From positions 1 to 38,909 of the IMG/VR virus record IMGVR_UViG_3300045257_000283: a stretch of DNA of 38,909 bases; one strand, written 5' to 3'. The notes below the pieces were generated by a model, which ran no database searches, was not told where the DNA came from, and saw only the letters and a list, made by a program, of their open reading frames with translations. Numbering within the stretch: position 1 is the stretch's first letter; the number at the start of each line of letters is the position of its first letter. Position numbers and translations under genes: made by a program. Shown piece by piece: positions 29,703-36,946 of the stretch. The stretch is from a virus.

Positions 29703-30713
29703 ATGGAAGAGATCCAGCCTACTGGAAGACTCGCAGGTGAACTGCGCTCCACGAAGAAAGTAACCGTCATCCCTGAAAAGACCTATGTCTCGCCTGCTCA
29801 GACTGTTGTCGAACGGACATTTTATGGACCTTGTTTGGTCTGCGCGAAAGACATTCAGTACAGCTTTTATTGGCGTTGGAGCACGGAAGAGGGGACCGAA
29901 GAGTGGCTGCTGAAGCAATTCGAACCGTCCCGTAGAAAGGCGCACCTCAGTTTTCTCGAAGGCAGGCGAAAAGATGGGTTTTGCCAACTGAGAGTACTCC
30001 ATGGCATTGTTTGTGTTTCCTGCCAGGAGAAATACGCGACCGCGCGTACTGCGATTCAGAGGGTCAAAGCCGCCAAGGAAGAGCTGAAGCGGCAAGCCGA
30101 ATTGGAGGAAGCCGAGGTCCGGCTCCACGAACGGGAGCGATGGGAATACCACACGACGTGGCGCGACGCGGAAGTTGGCGAGTTTGGCACCGTACCGGAT
30201 GGTGTTGCGCGATTCACCGCGAGGGTTTCCCGCGGGCGCACTCATAAAATACTGTTCCGTTGGCGGCCGGTCGGAGGCAAGTGTCAAGGCAACTCGCCGA
30301 GGAACGTCGTCGGCATGTGGGTCGACCGACAGTTCATTACGCATTACCACGGTTGGAATATCGAACCCTTCGATGGAGAGCCGCCACAATACCAATGGGG
30401 AGATTACGAGGAAGCGGAAGACTTTTCGGTCCAAGATGTTTTTGGCGTGGGATTCTGCCGTTGGTTTGAGCGCGCGTTTCAGCCCGAACTCTTGCGAATT
30501 ACTCCTGCTGCGACGTGGGAAGCGAAAGGGAGTGGGTGGCCAACCGGTATCAATCCGTTGTACGAAGAGGTTGAGACGCCAGCTGTCGTTCATACCCGCT
30601 GGATCGATGGTGCTGTTTATGCCCGGCTGCTCTGCGACAACGAATTGCCCAAAGTACTCGCATTTGCGAGTGAGCACCTTGGCATGAATATTGTCCGCAC
30701 TACAGCCGTGTAG
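29703..30713 (+). CDS. Zinc-ribbon/coiled-coil protein of unknown function (isolated + strand gene)
   Basis: A 336-residue protein. The ATG at 29703 has AAAGGGG at good spacing; in-frame starts further up lack one. Residues 44-47 (CLVC) and 104-107 (CVSC) can form a split zinc ribbon around a Trp-rich insert. Residues about 112-150 are a Glu/Lys/Arg coiled coil (VKAAKEELKRQAELEEAEVR). A C-terminal alpha/beta domain follows (RFTARVSRGRTHKILFRWRP, KVLAFASEHLGMNIV). The gene runs against its neighbours, has its own control region and looks less GC-rich than the surroundings, the typical profile of a moron acquired by transfer. Anti-defence, exclusion or lysogenic conversion are possible roles; none is shown. 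Confidence 0.75.
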   Translation: MEEIQPTGRLAGELRSTKKVTVIPEKTYVSPAQTVVERTFYGPCLVCAKDIQYSFYWRWSTEEGTEEWLLKQFEPSRRKAHLSFLEGRRKDGFCQLRVLHGIVCVSCQEKYATARTAIQRVKAAKEELKRQAELEEAEVRLHERERWEYHTTWRDAEVGEFGTVPDGVARFTARVSRGRTHKILFRWRPVGGKCQGNSPRNVVGMWVDRQFITHYHGWNIEPFDGEPPQYQWGDYEEAEDFSVQDVFGVGFCRWFERAFQPELLRITPAATWEAKGSGWPTGINPLYEEVETPAVVHTRWIDGAVYARLLCDNELPKVLAFASEHLGMNIVRTTAV

Positions 30714-30714
30714 T

Positions 30715-32103
30715 TCAGTCACCGGCCACTCCCTGCTCGCGGGCCAGTTCCGGAAATTGATCCAGTGCCCGTTGCTGTTCGTCCGCGTCGAATTCCTGCC
30801 AATTGTCGCGGACATACGCGATGCGTTCTGCCTTCCGTTCTTCTTCTCTTCTCAGTTCCGTCCTCACGTTCTGGAGATCCACTCCCGTGCACATCGTTGG
30901 AACGTGCTTGATAAGGAGCCCAGTAACGCTGTGGATCTTTCCTTTCCGGATCTGCTCGCGTGCTGCGTGGAGCTTCATGGCTGCCAGTGCGACAATCTCC
31001 GGGGCGGTGATCGTCTTCTCAGCAGCTCTGCACCCGGCTACCAGTCGGCGAGCCGCATCTCCGTCAACGCTCAGTTCCTGGATTATGAGCGCTTCCATGT
31101 CCATAGTAGAATCGGCGGCGGCGTTCTTCAGAGACGCCGCCGCCGGAATAGAATCTTCCATCGATGGAGAAGTGCCGCGCAGAGAAGTTCTCTGAGACTC
31201 TAAAACCGCACGTTTGGAACCATCCCCGGAAGCCTTGCCCGTAGCTGGAGTTACCTTCCCTTTCTCCGGTTTTTCAACGGTCTGTACAACCGGGGTTTCT
31301 GATGTTTGTACAGACCCGTCCGATGTTTGTACGGACCTTTCCTCAAAGGTCTGTACAAACTTTTCCAGGCCGGGAAGAAACTCTTGGACCAACTTGACGC
31401 GGACCGGCGACTTGGCCGCGCCGTTCTTCGGTTTGTGCTCCTCGCGAATCTTCTTTATCCCGAACTTGTCGAATATGGTATTCTCACGTTGGTCGAAGAT
31501 GAGCCGAACCGCCACAGTGACATCCGCGTGCACGTCCTTATATAGCCGCTCGTTTCGCTCGTACTCGGTCTCAAAGTTCTTTCGCTTCGCTTTTGGTAAA
31601 CGCTTGATTTGTAAGCGCAAATAGGGTGGAAAAAGGTCTGTACAGACTAGTTTCGCTTTCTCTTCGCCTTTTTCGGTATTCGAATCATCTTCCTCTTGGC
31701 TCTCCTGATCTCCCTGCTCCTCTTCTAATCCGGCTGGTACGGGCACTACCTTTGCATTGAGGAATAGCTGCCGTTTGTCCGCCGCGTTGGTCCCCTTCCG
31801 CCAGAGCCCAAGGGCAAACCCATCGCGCCATGCGCGCCGGCACACTCCCGGGTCCATCTTTAAATCGACCGCGGCATCTTCCACTGAGAGGGGCCTCCCG
31901 CGCTCGTCGCACACGTAGCCTTTCCGACGACCCTTCCGTATCGTGTGGGCGCACATCCACGACCAGAGTCTGAAGACATTGATGCCCGGGTTCGTAGCCA
32001 GCATCATCGGCCATGCGTGCTGATCGGGAGGGATCGGATCGAAGTAGCCGCCTTTCGACCCCAAGGCCTTCATTAAATCCTGAGGGGATAGGTCGGGCTT
32101 CAT
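30715..32103 (-). CDS. Replication initiation protein (putative)
   Basis: A 462-residue protein with GGGAGA 6-7 nt before the ATG. Residues about 35-105 resemble a winged helix (NVFRLWSWMCAHTIRK, PLSVEDAAVDLKMDPGVCRR, AWRDGFALGLWRKG), as in phage replisome organisers and plasmid Rep proteins. A long acidic and then basic linker (about 125-330) contains VQT four times (residues 250-275), encoded by iteron-like repeats. Residues about 365-425 (KTITAPEIVALAAMKLHAAR, GLLIKHVPTMCTG) form a helical C-terminal domain of the kind that binds the replicative helicase. The layout is that of lambda O: DNA-binding head, ori in the middle of the gene, helicase-loader-binding tail. No helicase or polymerase gene is seen, so host enzymes are probably recruited. 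Confidence 0.7.
   Translation of the reverse strand: MKPDLSPQDLMKALGSKGGYFDPIPPDQHAWPMMLATNPGINVFRLWSWMCAHTIRKGRRKGYVCDERGRPLSVEDAAVDLKMDPGVCRRAWRDGFALGLWRKGTNAADKRQLFLNAKVVPVPAGLEEEQGDQESQEEDDSNTEKGEEKAKLVCTDLFPPYLRLQIKRLPKAKRKNFETEYERNERLYKDVHADVTVAVRLIFDQRENTIFDKFGIKKIREEHKPKNGAAKSPVRVKLVQEFLPGLEKFVQTFEERSVQTSDGSVQTSETPVVQTVEKPEKGKVTPATGKASGDGSKRAVLESQRTSLRGTSPSMEDSIPAAASLKNAAADSTMDMEALIIQELSVDGDAARRLVAGCRAAEKTITAPEIVALAAMKLHAAREQIRKGKIHSVTGLLIKHVPTMCTGVDLQNVRTELRREEERKAERIAYVRDNWQEFDADEQQRALDQFPELAREQGVAGD
31279..31360. repeat. Iteron-like repeats, candidate replication origin
   Basis: Four copies of a GTTTGTACAGACC-type site: 31279-31290 (reverse), 31304-31316, 31325-31337 and 31348-31360 (reverse). 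The TGTAC(A/G) cores are 24, 21 and 24 bp apart, i.e. close to two helical turns. A fifth, fully palindromic copy GTCTGTACAGAC lies at 31636-31647. All five are within the initiator gene. Copies in inverted orientation argue against simple duplication of coding repeats only. Confidence 0.65.
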
Positions 32104-32171
32104 TTCACATCTCCCGCCGCGGCCGCGCAGCTCGCGTCGATTGTTCTGCCTGTTTGGATCTCATTCGACAT
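32100..32171 (-). CDS. Possible 23-aa leader ORF before the initiator
   Basis: ATG at 32171 with GGAGAA 8 nt upstream opens 23 codons (starts MSNEIQTGRTIDASC) ending in a TGA that overlaps the initiator ATG (ATGA). The arrangement suggests translational coupling; the peptide itself shows no known feature. Confidence 0.4.
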   Translation of the reverse strand: MSNEIQTGRTIDASCAAAAGDVK

Positions 32172-32451
32172 CGCAAATTCTCCAGGGCGCGACAAGGCAC
32201 GCCCGAAATTTCATGTATTGGGGGGGGTTGCGCTGGGGAAGGACTACAGGCAGAATGAATTCAGCGGATGTAGATCGCCTTTACCTCAGCGTTCCGAGAT
32301 TCTCACCTGCGACGCTGTGTGGTTCAACCGCCAAGAAGAAGACACAGTTCGAAGGTGCAGGATTCAAGGCGATCGACAAGGCGCGACGTAATATTCGTTG
32401 TCGGGACGGAGTTCAGTTCCGATAACGAATACAGTGAATCCCACCACCTGC
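32172..32451. promoter_or_regulatory. Region upstream of initiator with large inverted repeat
   Basis: 280 bp with no convincing gene. It contains an inverted repeat with 15-bp arms, ATTCGTTGTCGGGAC (32393-32407) and GTTCCGATAACGAAT (32416-32430), 13 of 15 positions pairing, 8-bp spacer: an operator or a hairpin in the transcript leaving the 32452 gene. A G8 run is at 32220-32227. On the minus strand TTGAAC (about 32326) with an AGAATC-like -10 could be a weak initiator promoter. Confidence 0.5.
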
Positions 32452-32859
32452 CTATTTGGCTGCTTTCCTATCGGCTGTTCGTGTCTCACGTCCAGCCGAT
32501 TTGCGCTCAGAATTATGTAAACTCTCTGAGGGTCCGTCGTAGCTCCATGAGCGGACGCGCATCGGAGGTTCAGGGAAGGGCGCCTGCCCGACTTTGACGA
32601 CTGCCGGGGGGCGATACGTATACCACGCCAGAGCATGCCCGCCGCGATGCGGCCGTAAGATCTGGCCACTGATAGCGCCATCTGGACGAACACGGCAAAC
32701 CAGGAGGAGAGAACTTTCCCAGTGCGGGTCGGCGCCGGGCCGGAGCTGGACGACATCGCCGGGCGCGATCGTGTCCGGGGACTTAGAAGACGCCACCTGA
32801 GCGGCACGTGCGCGGACGAGTAAGGACTCGAGGAGGGCGAGTTCTTCGTTGGTGAGCAT
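32452..32859 (-). CDS. Conserved hypothetical protein with GDVVQLRPGADP motif
   Basis: A 135-residue protein starting MLTNEELALLESLLVRARAA. Residues about 33-90 (APGDVVQLRPGADPHWESSL, LLVCRVRPDGAISGQILRPH) form a small beta domain of KOW/SH3 style; the same wording is familiar in hypothetical proteins of phages and soil bacteria. The C-terminal 35 residues are basic and disordered (RKSAGRETRTADRKAAK). It is the first gene of the minus replication unit and may act at the control region next to it. No strong ribosome binding site is visible. Confidence 0.75.
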   Translation of the reverse strand: MLTNEELALLESLLVRARAAQVASSKSPDTIAPGDVVQLRPGADPHWESSLLLVCRVRPDGAISGQILRPHRGGHALAWYTYRPPAVVKVGQAPFPEPPMRVRSWSYDGPSESLHNSERKSAGRETRTADRKAAK

Positions 32860-33236
32860 TCCCGGGAGTCTACCGACACCTCGGGGCCGGATGACAGCCG
32901 GACTTCACCTGCTATCCGCTTGTGCTGACAGGGGAGTTTACCTACCTTCGAATTGGCTCGATGTCTTTTAGCGGTCACGTCATTTCCCCACGTCACTGGG
33001 GTTTGAGTCTGGGGGTGCGGCGCGGGTGACGTGCCACCCCGGGAGGGGTAGCCCGGCCGCACACCCAAATCAGAACTACTATTACGCAGTTCTGGACGGA
33101 GCGCAACTATTAGTGTGCAGAAATACGGGAATTCCCTTGAAGTACCTGTGTCCGGGATGATAGTCTGAACTTGCATAAACGCGTTCCTCGCGGCTTGTGC
33201 ATGCGAAATCTCCGCAGTGCTAGTGCGGGTTTCGCT

Positions 33237-33252
33237 TTCAACATACGTTGAA
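33237..33252. promoter_or_regulatory. Perfect 6-4-6 palindrome, operator-like
   Basis: TTCAAC-ATAC-GTTGAA, 16 bp. It has the same 6-4-6 geometry as CATACT-AATA-AGTATG at 21778-21793 though a different sequence. This is typical of sites bound by a homodimeric repressor. Confidence 0.5.
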
Positions 33253-33361
33253 TTCGCCGGGGTAACCCTAGGATGAGGGGTCCTGCCATTTGGCGATGGC
33301 TGACGGTGTCCCTTTGTGTCCTTGGGTTGTCCCGGCGCGACCCATTTACCAAAGATCTTTT

Positions 33362-33397
33362 GGGCGACTCGGTTCAAAATATCGGACCGAGTCGCCC
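33362..33397. other. Stable hairpin (14-bp stem)
   Basis: GGGCGACTCGGTTC (33362-33375) pairs with GGACCGAGTCGCCC (33384-33397) with one G-U pair when transcribed on the + strand; the loop is AAAATATC. No T run follows on either strand, so it is not a standard terminator. It could be an RNA stabilising element, a binding site or part of an origin. Confidence 0.7.
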
Positions 33398-33448
33398 CTA
33401 TCATATCCCCGCTCATCTGCTGACGGCTAGCGTTTTTTACCTCACACC

Positions 33449-33913
33449 GTGGCCGGCGTGGGTGATATCGTGATTTCTAGAGTGGCACGCAAGCTCAAAC
33501 CGGTAGCATCCGCCCAGTGGAACCAGCGGGCCAAATTGATCGAAGAATTCGCTGCGCTCGACCAGGAAATCTCCAATTTCAAGCCAAAGTTGTTCCGCCA
33601 CGGGAAACTGCGCGAGCTGATCCTGGACTGGTATCCGGCCGCCAACCCCGAAGAAGAGATTACCGTACCGGGCGTAAATTGCGATATCCTCATCTCAGCG
33701 CGGGACAAAGTCCGTTCCGTGACACACATAGGGAGACAGAAATTGTATCGTCTGTGGGGTTCCCGGGAATTCGTCGCCAAAGCAATCGTATTGCTGAAGT
33801 CCCTACCGGACCCACAAGATGAAGCCGGCCTGTATACCGTGCAGGCCCTCACTGGTCCGCGGCATTTGCGGGTAGTCGCAAAGTCGCGAGCCGCCGCAGA
33901 TACCGCGGCATAA
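33449..33913 (+). CDS. Hypothetical protein upstream of terminase genes
   Basis: A protein of up to 154 residues. GTG at 33449 is the longest start; GTG at 33458 or 33470 is equally possible, as no clear ribosome binding site decides. The body is well conserved-looking: LIEEFAALDQEISNFKPKLF, LRELILDWYPAANPEEEITV, PGVNCDILISARDKVRSVTH and a C-terminal DEAGLYTVQALTGPRHLRVV. It has no recognised domain. As first + strand gene after the control region it is probably read together with the terminase genes. Confidence 0.7.
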   Translation: MAGVGDIVISRVARKLKPVASAQWNQRAKLIEEFAALDQEISNFKPKLFRHGKLRELILDWYPAANPEEEITVPGVNCDILISARDKVRSVTHIGRQKLYRLWGSREFVAKAIVLLKSLPDPQDEAGLYTVQALTGPRHLRVVAKSRAAADTAA

Positions 33914-33977
33914 GCCCTCTCGCGGAGGAGAGGCACTAGTTAAACTCTCTCCGGTCTCGTACCAATACAGGACAATT

Positions 33978-34253
33978 GTGCTCAGGCCGCTGAACAGCCG
34001 CATCCCGGTGACGGCCGGCCCGAGGCTTGTCGAATTCGCGGATCCGCAGCGGGTCGAGGCCTTGCTGCGGGCGCCCAACGTGCACGCCATCTACAAGCAC
34101 GGTCGAACTCTCGTGGAGCTGCAGCTGCGGGACTGCGGCGACTCCTCGCGAATACCGCCGAAGTGGGGGAACCCGCAGAAGACCAGCACAGATTTAGAAT
34201 CGGATGATAATCCCCCGCGCATCTGGACTCTTAAGCGTCCACGGTCGGGGTAG
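33978..34253 (+). CDS. Hypothetical protein
   Basis: A 91-residue protein with GTG start (ACAGGA about 6 nt upstream). LNSRIPVTAGPRLVEFADPQ is followed by RVEALLRAPNVHAIYKHGRT and a polar C-terminus ending PPRIWTLKRPRSG. The well-mixed composition supports a real gene; function unknown. The 64-bp gap before it holds a CCTCTC/GAGAGG hairpin (33916-33933). Confidence 0.6.
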   Translation: MLRPLNSRIPVTAGPRLVEFADPQRVEALLRAPNVHAIYKHGRTLVELQLRDCGDSSRIPPKWGNPQKTSTDLESDDNPPRIWTLKRPRSG

Positions 34254-34389
34254 CACCTTGAATGGCCCACAGGGGGGTGAGTTGTTGGGCCTCCGCTCCG
34301 GCCATTCCTCGCGGATCATCCCCGCGGGATTGGCTCGGACCCGGGCGTAGGGGATGGCTCTCTCGCCCGGGCTAACAAATCCAGACTGA
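34254..34389 (+). promoter_or_regulatory. Highly structured leader before the terminase genes
   Basis: 136 bp without a gene. Nested inverted repeats: GAATGGCC (34260-34267) with GGCCATTC (34300-34307), the alternative GGCCCA/TGGGCC (34264-34269/34286-34291), a CGG..CCG element around 34311-34326, and a perfect 8-bp stem CCCGGGCG (34340-34347) / CGCCCGGG (34364-34371). Competing hairpins suggest an attenuator-like or packaging-site function. No T run follows the last hairpin. Confidence 0.5.
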
Positions 34390-34815
34390 ATGTCTCGGAG
34401 AAAAAAGGAAGAGGACGCCCGCAGCGTACGCGAACGCCAGCGGGACTTCCTGGCCGCCTATGCGGACACCTTCAGCGTCCAGAGCGCCGCAGAGAAGGCA
34501 CACGTTGACTCATCCACGCACTTTCGATGGGTTCGAAGAGACTCGCATTACGCCGCGGCCTTCAAGAGACGCCGGGAGACTGCCGGCGCCTTTCTCGAGG
34601 CGGAAGCCATCACGCGCGCCGGCGAAGGCTGGCTGGAGCCGGTGTACTACCAGGGTGACGTATGCGGCCAGGTACGCCGCTTCGATTCGGGGCTGATGCA
34701 GTTTCTTCTGCGGGGCATGATGCCGGAGAAGTACGGCGCCAAGACGGAGATCAGCGGGCCTCAAGGGGCGCCGCTGCAGGCGAAGATTGAAGTCGTTTTC
34801 GTAAAGGCTGAATGA
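34390..34815 (+). CDS. terS: Terminase small subunit
   Basis: A 141-residue protein that recognises the packaging site and regulates the large subunit. The N-terminus carries an HTH typical of TerS: RQRDFLAAYADTFSVQSAAE followed by KAHVDSSTHFRWVRRDSHYA. A helical oligomerisation part (AFLEAEAITRAGEGWLEPVY) and the common C-terminal LMQFLLRGMMPEKYGAK follow, ending in the TerL-binding tail. It overlaps the terminase large subunit by 4 nt (ATGA). Confidence 0.92.
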   Translation: MSRRKKEEDARSVRERQRDFLAAYADTFSVQSAAEKAHVDSSTHFRWVRRDSHYAAAFKRRRETAGAFLEAEAITRAGEGWLEPVYYQGDVCGQVRRFDSGLMQFLLRGMMPEKYGAKTEISGPQGAPLQAKIEVVFVKAE

Positions 34816-36089
34816 CACCCCAGACGGTGGAAACACGAGCCAGTTTCCCCGAAAAGCTGGAGTTTCTCTTCACGCCTTCCCCGTACAAGGTGGGCTACGG
34901 CGGCCGCGGCGCGACCAAAAGCTGGGGATTCGCGCGGGCTCTCCTGATAGCCGGCACGCAGCGTCCGCTCCGGATCCTGTGCGCCCGGGAGACGCAGAAG
35001 TCTATCCGCGACTCGGTGCACCAGCTCCTGGTCAGCCAGATGAATGCTCTGGGCCTGGAGTCCTTCTACCGGGTCGAGAAGGCAGCGATCTACGGCAGCA
35101 ACGGCACTGTGTTCCTCTTCGCCGGCCTCAAGCACAACGTCGACAACCTGAAGTCGATGGAGGCGATCTCGATCTGCTGGGTGGAAGAGGCGCAGGGTGT
35201 CAGCAAATCTTCGTGGGACAAACTGATCCCTACCCTGTTCCGCATCCCGGATTGCGAGCTGTGGGTCTCCTTCAATCCGGACCTCGAGCAGGACAACACC
35301 TACCAACGCTTCGTGGTGGATCCGCCCCCGGGCGCCGCGGTGGTGAAGCTGACCTGGCGCGACAATCCCTGGTTCCCTGAAGGCCTGCGCCGGGAGATGG
35401 AAGACGCGCGCCGGCGCAACATCGACGAGTACAACCACATCTGGGAAGGGGTCTGCATCAACACGTTGGCAAATGCGATCTACGCCAACGAGATGCGTCT
35501 GGTCGACACCGAAGGCCGGATCCGCAGGGTACCGTACGATCCCAGTAAACCGGTCGACACAGCGTGGGATCTCGGCTATGGGGACATGGTCAGCATCTGG
35601 ATGTTCCAGAGCTTTCCGATGGAGCACCGGGTCATTGATTACGAGGAAGGCCAGCGGGAGCCGATCAGCTACTACATCTCGGAATTGCAGAAGAGGCCCT
35701 ACATGTGGGGTACCGACTACCTGCCTTGGGACGGGGGCCTGAAGGCCTTGGGCACCGGCAAGTCGATCGAGGAGCTGATGCGTTCCGCCGGCAGGCGCGT
35801 ACGGGTTGCGCCGCGCCTGCCGGTGATCGACGGCATCAATGCGGCCCGCACCGTGTTCCCGCTCTGCTATTTCGACGAGCAGAGGTGCGCGGCCGGCATC
35901 CGGTCACTGAGGATGTACCGCTACGGCGAGATGAAGTCGTTCGAAGGCCCGACCCGGGAGCCGCTGCACGACATTCACTCTCATTGCGCTGATGCATTTC
36001 GGACGCTCGCTGTGAGCATCAGGCAGCCGCAGAAAGAGCGCGAGCGGGAGCAACTGAGGCAGAAGGAATACCTGAGCCCTTGGAGCTGA
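34812..36089 (+). CDS. terL: Terminase large subunit
   Basis: A 425-residue DNA-packaging motor with N-terminal ATPase and C-terminal nuclease. Walker A is GGRGATKSW (residues 30-38), Walker B ISICWVEEAQ (119-128, catalytic Glu125/126), and the coupling motif FNPD is at 154-157. RNase H-like nuclease residues are visible in DTAWDLGYGD (249-258), the DYLPWDGG loop (302-309) and HCADAFRTL (391-399). The set resembles the Terminase_3/Sf6-P22-like headful packaging group, consistent with a circularly permuted genome. The C-terminus is charged and probably binds the portal. Confidence 0.95.
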   Translation: MTPQTVETRASFPEKLEFLFTPSPYKVGYGGRGATKSWGFARALLIAGTQRPLRILCARETQKSIRDSVHQLLVSQMNALGLESFYRVEKAAIYGSNGTVFLFAGLKHNVDNLKSMEAISICWVEEAQGVSKSSWDKLIPTLFRIPDCELWVSFNPDLEQDNTYQRFVVDPPPGAAVVKLTWRDNPWFPEGLRREMEDARRRNIDEYNHIWEGVCINTLANAIYANEMRLVDTEGRIRRVPYDPSKPVDTAWDLGYGDMVSIWMFQSFPMEHRVIDYEEGQREPISYYISELQKRPYMWGTDYLPWDGGLKALGTGKSIEELMRSAGRRVRVAPRLPVIDGINAARTVFPLCYFDEQRCAAGIRSLRMYRYGEMKSFEGPTREPLHDIHSHCADAFRTLAVSIRQPQKEREREQLRQKEYLSPWS

Positions 36090-36090
36090 A

Positions 36091-36570
36091 ATGAGACTGA
36101 AGGCGAAAGAATACCTGACCTACGCGGGCCGGGAATGGCAGCCCGGAGCGCTCTTCGACGCACCGGAACTACAGGCGAGGGAGATGATCAACCTCGGCCA
36201 GGCTGAACGATTCAACCTCGAGGACCCCTCCCAGCGTACAGTGAGGGACGCCATCGAGAACCTGCTGCCACCCGTACCGGGCGTGACAATCAGTCCGGAA
36301 TCGGCACTGGCGGCCGCGGCCGGCGACACCGGCACGCTCTCGGTGACGATCACCTCGCCGGGCGCCTCGGGCAGCTGGACCGCGAGTAAGGACGCCACAG
36401 CCGACTGGCTCACCTATGCGCCTGTGACGCCGCAATCGACGGACGGCACGGTGACCTGGACGGCCGCGGCCAATCTCGACACGGCACGAACGGGAAACCT
36501 GTACATCAACGGGAAGACGTTCACCGTGCAACAGGACGCCCCGGTGACCCGGGGGACGCGCCGGCCATGA
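36091..36570 (+). CDS. BACON-like domain protein
   Basis: A 159-residue protein directly after terL. Residues 1-65 form a small N-terminal module (MRLKAKEYLTYAGREWQPGA). Residues about 70-155 match a BACON/viral Ig-like pattern: TLSVTITSPGASGSWTASKD, DWLTYAPVTPQ, GTVTWTAAANLDTARTGNLY and a final FTVQQD. BACON domains are beta-sandwiches often linked to carbohydrate binding and found on phage surfaces. A capsid decoration that adheres to mucus or polysaccharide is conceivable, but the position right after terL and before portal is unusual. Confidence 0.7.
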   Translation: MRLKAKEYLTYAGREWQPGALFDAPELQAREMINLGQAERFNLEDPSQRTVRDAIENLLPPVPGVTISPESALAAAAGDTGTLSVTITSPGASGSWTASKDATADWLTYAPVTPQSTDGTVTWTAAANLDTARTGNLYINGKTFTVQQDAPVTRGTRRP

Positions 36571-36737
36571 GCGATCAGGAACAACCGAAGGATCCGGCCG
36601 AGGTGCTGAAAAAGCACTTCTCGAGCATCCAGGACCCGGGCGCCAAAGATCCGCCGCGGTGGGTCATGAGCGCGCGGAACCGGCTGAAGCTGGAGCGGAT
36701 CCGCCAGCGGGTCCGGCAGCTGAGAGGGGGACAGTGA
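36567..36737 (+). CDS. Small charged protein
   Basis: A 56-residue protein (MSDQEQPKDPAEVLKKHFSS) in an ATGA overlap with the BACON gene. The C-terminal half is a highly basic helix (RNRLKLERIRQRVRQLRGG). Could bind DNA or a partner in packaging. No family recognised. Confidence 0.65.
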   Translation: MSDQEQPKDPAEVLKKHFSSIQDPGAKDPPRWVMSARNRLKLERIRQRVRQLRGGQ

Positions 36738-36943
36738 TGGCTGAACTGAAGCAGAGCACCCGCAACAAACTCCCCGCGGAAAAGTTCGGTTTACCGGGCT
36801 CGCGCCGGTACCCGATGCCGGACAAATCCCATGCCGGCAACGCGAAAGCGAGGGCAACCCAGATGGTGGACGCCGGCAAGCTATCGCCGGCCGCCGCGGC
36901 GAGGATCAGAGCAAGAGCTGACCGGATCCTCGGAAAGGACTGA
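36737..36943 (+). CDS. Small phage protein with FGLPGSRRYP motif
   Basis: A 68-residue protein; ATG at 36737 in a TGATG overlap with AGAGGGGG upstream. The core FGLPGSRRYPMPDKSHAGNA-KARA followed by a helix (AAAARIRARADRILGK) is a pattern common in phage head regions (DUF6582-like). Unknown role, frequently beside portal or protease genes. Confidence 0.72.
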   Translation: MAELKQSTRNKLPAEKFGLPGSRRYPMPDKSHAGNAKARATQMVDAGKLSPAAAARIRARADRILGKD

Positions 36944-36946
36944 GAG

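Larger units (their letters stand above)
32860..33448. promoter_or_regulatory. 589-bp gene-poor, palindrome-rich control region
   Basis: No frame here is persuasive as a gene. Found in it: a hairpin with GCGAAA/TTTCGC ends (about 33203-33236), TTCAAC-ATAC-GTTGAA (33237-33252), a very stable hairpin at 33362-33397, an AAAGATCTTT palindrome just before it, a TTGAAG (33137-33142) plus TGATAGTCT promoter-like pair and a TATCAT box at 33399-33404. It separates the divergent replication and late-leading genes, the usual place for the immunity or early/late switch of a temperate phage. Confidence 0.5.

Noticed and set aside
29595-30815. 406-codon open frame on the minus strand opposite the zinc-ribbon gene
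   Set aside because: Its product is Arg/Pro/Ser-rich with no sensible domain, and it also overlaps the initiator end. The + strand frame has CxxC pairs, a coiled coil and a ribosome binding site.
31114-31144. 11-bp perfect inverted repeat GGCGGCGGCGT / ACGCCGCCGCC inside the initiator gene
   Set aside because: It is explained by two runs of alanine codons (AAA...AAA) read as GCG and GCC. It may still fold, but no functional context was found.
32219-32227. G8 homopolymer as a possible slippage or phase-variation tract
   Set aside because: It does not lie in a supported reading frame or at an identifiable promoter spacer.
33362-33397. tRNA-like GGTTCAAAAT segment in the stable hairpin
   Set aside because: No acceptor stem, anticodon arm or CCA-compatible end can be built around it.
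32364-33416. 350-codon minus-strand open frame
   Set aside because: Half of it is the shadow of the convincing 32452-32859 gene. The rest is low-complexity Ser/Thr/Pro sequence that passes through the hairpins of the control region and has no ribosome binding site at its first ATG.
33273-33473. 66-codon + strand frame starting MRGPAIWRWLTVSLCV
   Set aside because: It resembles a short signal peptide, but it crosses the 33362-33397 hairpin, overlaps the next gene and lacks a good ribosome binding site.
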